Assembly (NCBI GenBank): GCA_012744355.1 | Contig: JAAYHV010000146.1 | Coordinates: 1-33,127, forward strand | From: Clostridiales bacterium | GTDB taxonomy: Bacteria > Bacillota > Clostridia > Peptostreptococcales > Anaerovoracaceae | Reading direction: 5' to 3' | Length of the DNA: 33,127 bases | Shown: positions 7,618 to 14,221 of the stretch, piece after piece | Layout: each line of letters starts with the position of its first letter | How positions within the stretch are numbered: position 1 is the first letter of the stretch | Notes under the pieces: model-generated | What the model was told of the DNA's origin: nothing | Databases searched by the model: none | What the model saw: the letters and a program-made list of their open reading frames with translations, nothing else | Made by a program: the position numbers and the translations under genes

Positions 7618-7818
7618 TATAAACAGTTGTTAATAGCACAACAAAATTATCCGAGAACAAATTCCTTTTAATGCTATTATCCATTTTGATAATATTTACA
7701 CATGATGTTTTTTATTCTTTCAAGTATAGTTGCTCATCCCATAAAAAAAACACCTCCAAATTTTGGGTTTGTGTGTCTGGCAATTGGGTTGCACTTTGCT
7801 GATGAGCTTGGTTTTTTA

Positions 7819-7847
7819 TTGTTATTAGTCAAAAAGTGTTGTATAAT
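7819..7847 (+). promoter_or_regulatory. Promoter for the 46-residue and 147-residue genes
   Basis: TTGTTA (7819-7824), 17-base spacer, perfect TATAAT (7842-7847). Transcription would begin only about ten bases before the ribosome binding site at 7862, leaving almost no leader. Confidence 0.7.
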
Positions 7848-7871
7848 TTTAATAATAAAATGGAGGTGCTT

Positions 7872-8012
7872 ATGGAATATTTTTTAAGTCACATTGGAAT
7901 TCTTATAATAGCTGCAATAGTAATAGCTGCAATAGGCATAATTATGCAACTTATAATAGCTGGAAATTCCAAGACTAAAGTAAAGAAAACAGACAATAAA
8001 AAAGACCAATAA
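7872..8012 (+). CDS. Single-pass small membrane protein (46 aa)
   Basis: A 46-residue protein with a GGAGGTG site (7862-7868) ahead of an ATG. Residues 8-30 are almost wholly Ile, Ala, Leu, Val and Gly, one membrane helix rich in I-A-A repeats. The last 16 residues are hydrophilic and Lys-rich. Short N-terminus, one helix and a charged tail is the layout of many small membrane peptides, including regulators of membrane enzymes, holin-like peptides and type I toxins; nothing here decides which. It is 37 bases upstream of the 147-residue gene and shares its promoter, so the two probably form a unit. Confidence 0.6.
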   Translation: MEYFLSHIGILIIAAIVIAAIGIIMQLIIAGNSKTKVKKTDNKKDQ

Positions 8013-8049
8013 AATCTTATACGTTTAAGAATAAACTGAAGGGGAATGT

Positions 8050-8493
8050 ATGCATTTAGACCAAAATATTGCAAAACAAGCTGCGAAAGATGCAATAAAC
8101 AGTATATGCAAAAGTAAAAGAAATGAATATTTTAATTCGCTAATCGAAGGTTTTAGTGATAATTTCCCCAATTCGGATTTTAATAGGAAGCAAAGTTTTA
8201 GAGAAGACGAAAAAAAATGGGATAAAGTTTGGAATGATGCTAAATGTAATTACTTCATAGAAGTGCATAAAGAAGTAAGCAAAAGTTTAATCCAAAAGGG
8301 TTCTTTGGGATATGAAAGATTCAAAAGACATGTAAGTGGAAGACCTGATTACTATGAACTTCAACATCTTATTGTAAGGGATATTCCAAAGAGCGCTGCT
8401 TGCCTAAAAAAAGATAAATTTCAAGAATCAATAATGAAAGAAGAAACAGTGAAAGTAAAAGATTACTATTCAAAGAGGTTTAGTGAGCATTAA
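8050..8493 (+). CDS. Unrecognised 147-residue hydrophilic protein
   Basis: I do not recognise this protein. It is 147 residues, Lys-rich, without signal peptide or membrane helix, so cytosolic. The N-terminal third is predicted helical (Q-A-A-K-D-A-I-N-S-I-C). The C-terminal third holds a compact, family-like block: Y-E-R-F-K-R-H-V-S-G-R-P-D-Y-Y-E-L-Q-H-L-I, ending near D-I-P-K-S. The E-L-Q-H-L element faintly recalls HNH/toxin-nuclease cores, but the other ligands of that fold are not evident. The ATG follows AAGGGGA. It is the second gene after the 46-residue membrane peptide and ends in a terminator. Isolated, AT-rich context suggests an accessory gene. Confidence 0.7.
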   Translation: MHLDQNIAKQAAKDAINSICKSKRNEYFNSLIEGFSDNFPNSDFNRKQSFREDEKKWDKVWNDAKCNYFIEVHKEVSKSLIQKGSLGYERFKRHVSGRPDYYELQHLIVRDIPKSAACLKKDKFQESIMKEETVKVKDYYSKRFSEH

Positions 8494-8524
8494 AACATTC
8501 TAAAAACACTTAGGATGTTTTTTT
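8492..8524 (+). terminator. Terminator of the 147-residue gene
   Basis: An 11-bp stem (8492-8502 with 8511-8521, one wobble, 8-base loop) whose 3' arm runs into a T-run ending at 8524. It overlaps the stop codon of the gene. Confidence 0.85.
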
Positions 8525-8528
8525 ATAC

Positions 8529-8557
8529 AAAAAAAGCACCTGTAAGGTGCATTTTTT
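8529..8557. terminator. Bidirectional terminator
   Basis: Perfect GCACCT (8536-8541) / AGGTGC (8545-8550) stem with a 3-base loop, flanked by A7 on the left and T6 on the right. It can stop plus-strand read-through and also end minus-strand niaR transcription. Confidence 0.75.
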
Positions 8558-8676
8558 GAATTGCGAAATTATATAATTAAGAAAGAATCATCAAAAGAAA
8601 TTCTTTTTCCTTCGATAGGTAAATACTAACACCAGTATATGTAGATTTTATAAAGGATAGCTATAGGGAAAGTGTG

Positions 8677-9192
8677 TTATAGCAGATAACCTTTTTCACA
8701 TAGCATCTTTTTAATCAATTGATAATTGTTCTCATCCTTGCACTTGATACTATGTAAATGAATACCATCAGTCAAAACGCTAAGGGGCTTTGTATTTTCT
8801 TCTTGAATCTTTTTTATAAATTGATCTGCGTCATACCTTGAAGCTACATCTAAGTATCCAGTTAGCTGTCCATAGATAGGGTGCTCGACTATAACATCAA
8901 TAACTTCTCCGCCGTGATCAACTATAGTATAAAGTTCATCTAAAGTATGAGCAGCATCATGCTTGCAAGCTAAGACATAAACGCAGGAATCATCATCGTT
9001 ATTTTCGGAATTGATAATGTAACCTTTTGGTGTAGCTAAAATTTCTATGCTAGAAGCCCTTAATAGAGCGATATCTCCAACTATTATTTGTCTGCTGACC
9101 TGGTACTGCTCTGCAAATTTACTTGCAGAGATTGGAGAAGTAGCTTTTGTTAACTCATCAAGTATCAAACTTCTTCTTTTTTCTGATTTCAT
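8677..9192 (-). CDS. niaR: NiaR niacin-responsive repressor (HTH + 3H domain)
   Basis: A 171-residue repressor of niacin uptake and NAD synthesis genes in Firmicutes and Thermotogae. An N-terminal HTH_11 domain (about 1-60, with Q-V-S-R-Q-I-I-V-G-D-I) precedes a 3H ligand-binding domain. The metal-site residues of the characterised Thermotoga homologue line up: H78, E86, H145 and H147, with H104 in V-E-H-P-I-Y-G. I take the ATG at 9190-9192, which GGAGGAG precedes; an earlier in-frame ATG has no ribosome binding site. It is divergent from an EIIC-like transporter across a shared 144-base region holding the operator. Nicotinic acid as co-repressor is family knowledge. Confidence 0.92.
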   Translation of the reverse strand: MKSEKRRSLILDELTKATSPISASKFAEQYQVSRQIIVGDIALLRASSIEILATPKGYIINSENNDDDSCVYVLACKHDAAHTLDELYTIVDHGGEVIDVIVEHPIYGQLTGYLDVASRYDADQFIKKIQEENTKPLSVLTDGIHLHSIKCKDENNYQLIKKMLCEKGYLL

Positions 9193-9216
9193 AAAACTCC
9201 TCCTTTGAATAACAAT

Positions 9217-9245
9217 AATATACACGTTAAGTAGTTTAAAGTCAA
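9217..9245 (-). promoter_or_regulatory. Promoter of niaR
   Basis: Minus strand TTGACT (9240-9245), 17-base spacer, TATATT (9217-9222). The operator lies just upstream of the -35 (9 bases), so autoregulation is possible but weaker than for the transporter. Confidence 0.75.
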
Positions 9246-9253
9246 CAGATATA

Positions 9254-9279
9254 TTTACAGGTGTCTTGACAGCTATAAA
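9254..9279. promoter_or_regulatory. NiaR operator
   Basis: A 26-base near-perfect palindrome: TTTACAGGTGTC, a TT centre, then GACAGCTATAAA (10 of 12 positions symmetric). It covers the -35 of the EIIC-like gene and sits between niaR and that gene. A TTTACAGGTGTC/GACA-type inverted repeat is what I recall for Firmicute NiaR sites; the match was not computed. Confidence 0.8.
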
Positions 9280-9294
9280 TATATCTGATATATT
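9266..9294 (+). promoter_or_regulatory. Promoter of the EIIC-like transporter
   Basis: Perfect TTGACA (9266-9271), 17-base spacer, TATATT (9289-9294). The -35 lies inside the NiaR operator, so bound NiaR should block polymerase. Confidence 0.85.
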
Positions 9295-9336
9295 GTAAAA
9301 GCTTAATTATAGATACACGAGAGGAAAGAATAAACC

Positions 9337-10401
9337 ATGAAGAGTTTTAAGGCTTTTCTAAAGAGAAAAGATATTGTATTTTCATCTAAAAGATATTTGC
9401 AAGATGCGCTTTCAGCTATGGCGCTAGGTCTTTTTGCATCGCTTCTAATCGGCCTAATAATAAAAACAATAGGTCAGCAGACTATGCTTCTAATAGGTGG
9501 GGAAGACACGAGTTTACTTGCTATAAAAAGCATAGCGGAATTTCTTGTAGAAACGGGAACTATTGCTATGAGTTTAATGGGAGCAGCAATTGGAGTAGCT
9601 GTTGCATGGGGGCTAAAAGCACCGCCAATGGTTCTTTTTACAAGCGTAGTCACTGGAATGATGGGCGCGACTTTTGGAGGACCTGCAGGAGCATTCATAT
9701 CAGTAGTAGTTGGAGCAGAATTTGGTAAGGCTGTATCTAAGGAAACAAAGGTTGATATTATTGTCACACCGGCGGTAACTTTGATAATGGGAATGTTAGC
9801 AGCGAAACTAGTTGGTCCAGGTGTAGATCAGCTGATGAAAGGTCTGGGACAGATTATAATAAAATCCACTGAGCTTCAACCGTTTATGTTTGGAGTAATA
9901 ATAGCAGTAATAGTAGGACTAACACTAACGGCACCTATATCGAGCGCGGCGCTGTGCATAATGCTAGATTTATCAGGCTTAGCAGCAGGAGCTGCAACAG
10001 TAGGATGTTGCGCACAGATGGTAGGCTTTGCTGTGGTTAGCTATAGAGATAATGGAATAGGTGGCTTTATTGCACAGGGCCTAGGAACATCCATGCTTCA
10101 GGTAGCAAATATAGTTAAAAATCCATGGATATTACTTCCAGCAACACTTGCAGGAGCCATAATAGGACCGATAGCTACAGTAGTATTTAAAATGAGCAAT
10201 ATTGCCATAGGAGCAGGAATGGGAACATCAGGCTTAGTTGGTCAGATTGGTACTTTCACAGCTATGGGATTTAGTGTTTCTATACTGCTTCAAATATTGT
10301 TACTGCATATTGCGTTGCCCGCGATATTTGCACTTTTAATCGATAAGTTTCTTAGAAAATTCAACAAGATTAAAGACGGTGATTATTTACTTCCCCTTTA
10401 A
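9337..10401 (+). CDS. Lone PTS EIIC-like membrane transporter, predicted niacin-related
   Basis: A 354-residue polytopic protein resembling the PTS_EIIC_2 family (about ten hydrophobic, Gly/Ala-rich segments; G-M-M-G-A-T-F-G-G-P-A-G-A and T-A-P-I-S-S-A-A-L-C signatures). No EIIA or EIIB domain, phospho-His or phospho-Cys site is fused or encoded nearby, so sugar phosphotransfer is doubtful. The ATG follows GAGAGGAAAG. The gene diverges from niaR and its promoter overlaps the NiaR operator. NiaR controls uptake of nicotinate and nicotinamide in other Firmicutes, so this is a candidate importer of a vitamin B3 form or NAD precursor. Family call is fairly firm; substrate is inference from regulation alone. 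Confidence 0.75.
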   Translation: MKSFKAFLKRKDIVFSSKRYLQDALSAMALGLFASLLIGLIIKTIGQQTMLLIGGEDTSLLAIKSIAEFLVETGTIAMSLMGAAIGVAVAWGLKAPPMVLFTSVVTGMMGATFGGPAGAFISVVVGAEFGKAVSKETKVDIIVTPAVTLIMGMLAAKLVGPGVDQLMKGLGQIIIKSTELQPFMFGVIIAVIVGLTLTAPISSAALCIMLDLSGLAAGAATVGCCAQMVGFAVVSYRDNGIGGFIAQGLGTSMLQVANIVKNPWILLPATLAGAIIGPIATVVFKMSNIAIGAGMGTSGLVGQIGTFTAMGFSVSILLQILLLHIALPAIFALLIDKFLRKFNKIKDGDYLLPL

Positions 10402-10445
10402 TCTGTGAAAAGGATATGGAAATTTAGTGAAGTATCACAATATAA

Positions 10446-10474
10446 TTGAAAATACCGAAATTTTATGTTAATAT
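10446..10474 (+). promoter_or_regulatory. Promoter of the foldase lipoprotein gene
   Basis: TTGAAA (10446-10451), 17-base spacer, TAATAT (10469-10474). No terminator is visible between 10401 and here. Confidence 0.6.
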
Positions 10475-10515
10475 CATAGAGAAGTTAAAAATCAAATTAG
10501 AGGGAAGTATATAAC

Positions 10516-11592
10516 ATGAATAAAATCAAAAAAACATCAATAGCTTTACTTTTGTTTTCTATGGTATTCGTACTAGTAGGGTGTGGCAATTCGACGCCTA
10601 AGAGTTATGACTATGACGACTTTTCCAAGTACATTACAGTTGGAGAATACAAAGGATTAGATTATAAGGTAGAAAAAGCTGAAATTACTGATGAAGACGT
10701 TCAGGATCAAATTCAAAAAAACCTAGAGTCTGCTCAAGTTACCAATGAACTTACTGAAGGCGTTCTCACAGCAAAAGATACAGCTAATATATCTTATGTA
10801 GGTAAAAATGACGGTAAAGAATTTGAAGGCGGAAGCGCAGAAAACTATTCTTTAGATCTTAGCAACAGTACTTTTATAGAAGGCTTTGCAGAAGGACTTG
10901 TTGGGAAAACTATTGGTGATAAAGTTTCACTTGATTTAACATTTCCAAAAGATTATACGAATGAAGAGTTAGCAGGAAAAGATGTTGTGTTTGATGTAAC
11001 AATAAATTCTAAAACAGTGATGACGACTCCTAAATATGATGAGGCATTCATTAAAGAATACTCTGATTATGAAACTAAGAAAGATTACGAAAAGTACTTA
11101 AAAGAAACGATGCTTGAAGAGAAACTTGCACAAAATGAAAATGAAGCTAAGACTAATCTTTTCATGGTAGTCCTTGAAAGTTCTGAAGTAGTTAAATATC
11201 CTGAAAAAGAGCTGGCAGAAGCTAAGGATTCAGCAATTGAAATGTATATGGAACTTGCTGAGCAATATGGAATGGAATACGATGAATTTGTAAAAGAACA
11301 AATGGGTGTGTCTGTAAAAGAATTTGAAAAGCAAGCTAGCGATTATGCTGAGACTGTAGTAAAACAGGAATTGGTAATACACGCTATAGCTAAAGAAGAA
11401 AAGATAAGCGTTTCTGACAAGGAATATCAGGAGTTCTTAGATGAAGCTTTAGAACAAGCTGGATATGATAGGGAAAGCTTTAAGGCTGCTAATAACGACC
11501 AAGATATAGAAGATTACGCTGAGAAAAATGACTTCTATTCTAAGATGCTTATGGAAAAGGTAATTGACAAATTAGTTGAGTACAATAAATAA
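10516..11592 (+). CDS. Trigger factor-like peptidyl-prolyl isomerase lipoprotein
   Basis: A 358-residue exported lipoprotein resembling trigger factor without its ribosome-binding domain. A lipoprotein signal peptide ends in the lipobox L-V-G-C (C23). An FKBP-type isomerase domain covers about residues 88-170 (D-T-A-N-I-S-Y-V-G, F-I-E-G-F-A-E-G-L-V-G, T-F-P-K-D-Y). A helical, Glu/Lys-rich trigger factor C-terminal-like chaperone region follows to the end. It should work on the outer face of the membrane as a foldase for secreted proteins, in the role PrsA fills elsewhere. The ATG follows AGAGGGAAG. It has its own promoter and terminator. Confidence 0.88.
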   Translation: MNKIKKTSIALLLFSMVFVLVGCGNSTPKSYDYDDFSKYITVGEYKGLDYKVEKAEITDEDVQDQIQKNLESAQVTNELTEGVLTAKDTANISYVGKNDGKEFEGGSAENYSLDLSNSTFIEGFAEGLVGKTIGDKVSLDLTFPKDYTNEELAGKDVVFDVTINSKTVMTTPKYDEAFIKEYSDYETKKDYEKYLKETMLEEKLAQNENEAKTNLFMVVLESSEVVKYPEKELAEAKDSAIEMYMELAEQYGMEYDEFVKEQMGVSVKEFEKQASDYAETVVKQELVIHAIAKEEKISVSDKEYQEFLDEALEQAGYDRESFKAANNDQDIEDYAEKNDFYSKMLMEKVIDKLVEYNK

Positions 11593-11600
11593 AATAAATT

Positions 11601-11623
11601 AACCGGCTGAGGCCGGTTTTTTT
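11601..11623 (+). terminator. Terminator of the foldase lipoprotein gene
   Basis: Perfect 7-bp AACCGGC/GCCGGTT stem (11601-11607, 11612-11618), 4-base loop, T-run of seven. Confidence 0.92.
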
Positions 11624-11634
11624 GTACAAAAAGC

Positions 11635-11663
11635 TTGTTAATGAACACAATATGTAGTAATAT
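11635..11663 (+). promoter_or_regulatory. Promoter of nrdR-cmk
   Basis: TTGTTA (11635-11640), 17-base spacer, TAATAT (11658-11663). The first candidate NrdR box overlaps the spacer and -10. Confidence 0.65.
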
Positions 11664-11691
11664 ATCATATATGTAGGCTTATATATTGTAG
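11645..11691. promoter_or_regulatory. Candidate tandem NrdR boxes
   Basis: Two degenerate copies of the NrdR box (acaCwAtATmttgtgt): 11645-11660 begins ACACAATAT (12 of 16 matches) and 11676-11691 ends ATATATTGTAG (10 of 16). Start-to-start distance is 31 bases, i.e. a 15-base linker, the spacing known for real NrdR box pairs. The conserved halves face outward. Confidence 0.5.
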
Positions 11692-11712
11692 AATTAATAA
11701 GGAGAAAATAGT

Positions 11713-12183
11713 ATGAATTGTCCATATTGTAACAGTACAGAAACCAAGGTTATAGATTCTAGACCAGTTGAAGAGGGCTTAGCAATTAGAAGACGCAGGG
11801 AATGTGAAAGATGCGGCAAAAGATTTACTACATTTGAAAAAATCGAAGAATCCTTACTTGTAGTTTTAAAGAGCAATGGCAAACGAGAAAGTTTTGATAG
11901 AAATAAAATTGTTAGCGGAGTATTAAAAGCTTGCGAAAAGACAGATGTTACATATGATCAAATAGAAAAGATCGCTAATGATATTGAGCGTGGATTAAAT
12001 AACACAATGGAAAAAGAAATAGAAAGCCACATAATAGGTGGATTGATCATGGATGAGCTTAAAAAGTTGGATCAAGTTGCCTATGTAAGATTTGCATCTG
12101 TTTATCATCAATTTACAGACGTTAGTACTTTTGTAAAAGAGGTAAATAAATTGTTAGGAGATACAGACACCGATGCTAAATAG
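11713..12183 (+). CDS. nrdR: NrdR, ribonucleotide reductase repressor
   Basis: A 156-residue repressor of ribonucleotide reductase genes that senses dATP/ATP. The N-terminal zinc ribbon has two Cys pairs (C-P-Y-C at 3-6, C-E-R-C at 31-34) with R-R-R-R-E between. The ATP cone spans about 46-136 (V-L-K-S-N-G-K-R-E-S-F-D). Length is typical. The ATG follows AAGGAG. The stop overlaps the start of cmk by 11 bases, so the two are translationally coupled. Candidate NrdR boxes over its promoter suggest autoregulation. No nrd structural gene lies in the window. Confidence 0.95.
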   Translation: MNCPYCNSTETKVIDSRPVEEGLAIRRRRECERCGKRFTTFEKIEESLLVVLKSNGKRESFDRNKIVSGVLKACEKTDVTYDQIEKIANDIERGLNNTMEKEIESHIIGGLIMDELKKLDQVAYVRFASVYHQFTDVSTFVKEVNKLLGDTDTDAK

Positions 12184-12838
12184 TGAAAATTTAATACGCA
12201 TTGCTATAGATGGACCAGGCGGCGCTGGCAAAAGCACTATAGCTAAGCTAGTAGCAAAAGAACTCAGCATTGACTATATAGATACTGGTGCAATGTACAG
12301 AGCCATCGGATTAAAACTGAGTAAAAATAATGTTGATATAGACGATGAAGAAGAGTTAATTAAAGTGCTTGATGATACCGAAATCGATTTCAACAAAGGA
12401 AGCGTATACTTAGATGGAATCGATGTAAGCGACCAAATAAGAACATCCGAAATGTCTATGATGGCATCGAACTGTTCTAAAAAGAAATTAGTCAGAGAGA
12501 AACTTGTATCTATTCAACGAGAAATGGGCATGCGTAAAAGTGTGGTTATGGACGGAAGGGATATAGGAACAAATGTCCTTAAAGATGCAGAAATAAAAAT
12601 ATTTTTAACAGCTGGTGCTGAAATTAGAGCTAAAAGAAGGTATGATGAACTCTTGGGAAAGGGAGAAAGACCTGACTATGATCGAGTATTAAAAGAAATA
12701 GTCGAAAGAGATTATCAGGACTCAAACAGAAAGTTAAACCCCCTTGAGAAGGCAGCGGACGCAATACTACTAGATACGTCTAGCATGAGTATAAAAGAAG
12801 TTGCTGATTGCATAAAAGGGTATATAGAAAAGATATAA
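12173..12838 (+). CDS. cmk: Cytidylate kinase
   Basis: A 221-residue (d)CMP kinase that supplies CDP/dCDP. The P-loop G-P-G-G-A-G-K-S-T lies at about 14-22. D-T-G-A-M-Y-R follows, then D-G-R-D-I-G-T in the substrate-binding part and R-D-x-x-D-S-x-R at the lid. Length is normal. It starts inside the end of nrdR (overlap 11 bases), which puts deoxyribonucleotide control and CMP phosphorylation in one transcript. No terminator separates it from the DUF1015 gene 35 bases downstream. Confidence 0.95.
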   Translation: MLNSENLIRIAIDGPGGAGKSTIAKLVAKELSIDYIDTGAMYRAIGLKLSKNNVDIDDEEELIKVLDDTEIDFNKGSVYLDGIDVSDQIRTSEMSMMASNCSKKKLVREKLVSIQREMGMRKSVVMDGRDIGTNVLKDAEIKIFLTAGAEIRAKRRYDELLGKGERPDYDRVLKEIVERDYQDSNRKLNPLEKAADAILLDTSSMSIKEVADCIKGYIEKI

Positions 12839-12873
12839 GTTTATAAACGATAAAGCACCGAAATGGAGGGAAT

Positions 12874-14115
12874 ATGGCAATTGTTAAACCTTTTAAAGGA
12901 ATTAGACCTGGGGGAGATTTCGCTAATGAGGTGATTTCATTACCTTATGATGTGATGAACCGAATTGAAGCTGAGGAAATGGCGAAAGACAAACCCAATA
13001 GTTTTTTACACATCTCAAGATCGGAAATTGATCTACCTGAAGTTGAAAATCCTTATGACCAATCGATATATGAAAAAGCCAAAGAAAATTTAGGTAAATT
13101 TTTGGCAGATGGGGTTCTAATTCAAGAGGAATCTCCTGCAATATACATATACAGAGAAATCATGGATGGTAGAAGACAAACGGGCATAGTAGGCTGCGTA
13201 AGTGTTGATGATTACAAAAATAATATAATAAAAAAGCACGAATTTACGAGAGTTGAAAAAGAGATAGACAGAATTAATCATTTTGATGTGTGCAATGCGA
13301 ATACAGAACCTGTATTCTTAACGTACAGAGAAAATAAAAAACTGTCATCAATTATTGAAGGTTACGTAGCTAATAACAAACCTGTATATGATTTAATAGC
13401 AGAAGACGGAATAGCGCACCAACTATGGACGGTCACTGACGAAAAAATAATAAAAGCGATAGTTACTTTGTTTGATGAAATACCAACTCTATATATAGCA
13501 GATGGTCATCACAGGACAGCTTCTGCATGTAAAATTTCTGAAAAAAGAAGAGCAGAAAATCCCGGATATACAGGTGATGAGGAATTTAATTTCTTTATGG
13601 CAGCAATTTTCCCTAATACAGAACTTAAAATATTCGATTACAACAGAGTTATTAAGGACTTAAATGGAAACAGTAAACGAGAATTCATTGATAAAGTTAA
13701 AAAAGCAGGATTTAAGGTGGAAGAAAAAGGAGAAAAGGAATATTATCCTGAAGGTAAACACGAGTTTTCCATGTATATCGAAGGTAAATGGTACAGTTTG
13801 ACTGCTAAAGACGAGATTATTCCAAATAATATTATAGGAAAGCTGGATGTTTCTATATTGCAGGAAAGCTTATTAAAACCAATACTTGGAATAGACGATC
13901 CTAGAACTGACAATAGAATTGACTTTGTAGGAGGAATTAGAGGGCTAAAAGAGCTTGAAAGAAGGGCCGATTCTGATATGTGCCTTGGTATTGTAGTATA
14001 TCCTGTGAGCATAGATGATCTTCTTGAAGTATCAGATAATGATTTGATTATGCCTCCTAAATCAACTTGGTTTGAGCCTAAACTAGGTAGCGGCTTATTT
14101 GTGCATAAGCTGTAG
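12874..14115 (+). CDS. DUF1015 family protein
   Basis: A 413-residue soluble protein of the DUF1015 family, widespread in anaerobes and of no assigned biochemical function that I can vouch for. The family hallmarks are here: the opening P-F-K-G-I-R-P, S-L-P-Y-D-V near residue 23, and the central Y-I-A-D-G-H-H-R-T-A-S block (about 209-219), which looks like an active or ligand site. No membrane helix or signal peptide. The ATG follows TGGAGGG. It is the last gene of the nrdR-cmk unit and ends in a strong hairpin at 14136. Confidence 0.85.
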   Translation: MAIVKPFKGIRPGGDFANEVISLPYDVMNRIEAEEMAKDKPNSFLHISRSEIDLPEVENPYDQSIYEKAKENLGKFLADGVLIQEESPAIYIYREIMDGRRQTGIVGCVSVDDYKNNIIKKHEFTRVEKEIDRINHFDVCNANTEPVFLTYRENKKLSSIIEGYVANNKPVYDLIAEDGIAHQLWTVTDEKIIKAIVTLFDEIPTLYIADGHHRTASACKISEKRRAENPGYTGDEEFNFFMAAIFPNTELKIFDYNRVIKDLNGNSKREFIDKVKKAGFKVEEKGEKEYYPEGKHEFSMYIEGKWYSLTAKDEIIPNNIIGKLDVSILQESLLKPILGIDDPRTDNRIDFVGGIRGLKELERRADSDMCLGIVVYPVSIDDLLEVSDNDLIMPPKSTWFEPKLGSGLFVHKL

Positions 14116-14135
14116 TATTTAAAAAATGTGTGTTA

Positions 14136-14169
14136 TGACCTGTTACTATTGTAATAACAGGTCATTTTT
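14136..14169 (+). terminator. Terminator of nrdR-cmk-DUF1015
   Basis: Perfect 10-bp stem TGACCTGTTA (14136-14145) / TAACAGGTCA (14155-14164) followed by five Ts. The radC -35 lies in its loop. Confidence 0.9.
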
Positions 14170-14177
14170 GTTATAAT
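14149..14177 (+). promoter_or_regulatory. Promoter of radC-minD-like
   Basis: TTGTAA (14149-14154), 17-base spacer, perfect TATAAT (14172-14177). The spacer is the 3' arm and U-run of the preceding terminator. Confidence 0.65.
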
Positions 14178-14221
14178 GACTCAAGTGTGTTAACAATGTG
14201 TATGTAAGAAAAGGAGAAAAA

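Noticed and set aside
7702..7887. 61-residue frame on the plus strand
   Set aside because: No ribosome binding site, no family features, and it overlaps the promoter and start of the 46-residue gene that has a strong site.
8050..8493. HNH nuclease or toxin call for the 147-residue protein
   Set aside because: Only an E-L-Q-H-L element recalls that fold; the other expected His/Asn ligands are not placed, so I left function open.
8582..8606. AAAGAAT/ATTCTTT hairpin after the 147-residue gene
   Set aside because: AT-rich with an 11-base loop and placed after two much stronger terminators; probably incidental.
10402..10515. Terminator after the EIIC-like gene
   Set aside because: No hairpin with a T-run was found; the foldase gene has its own promoter, but some read-through is likely.
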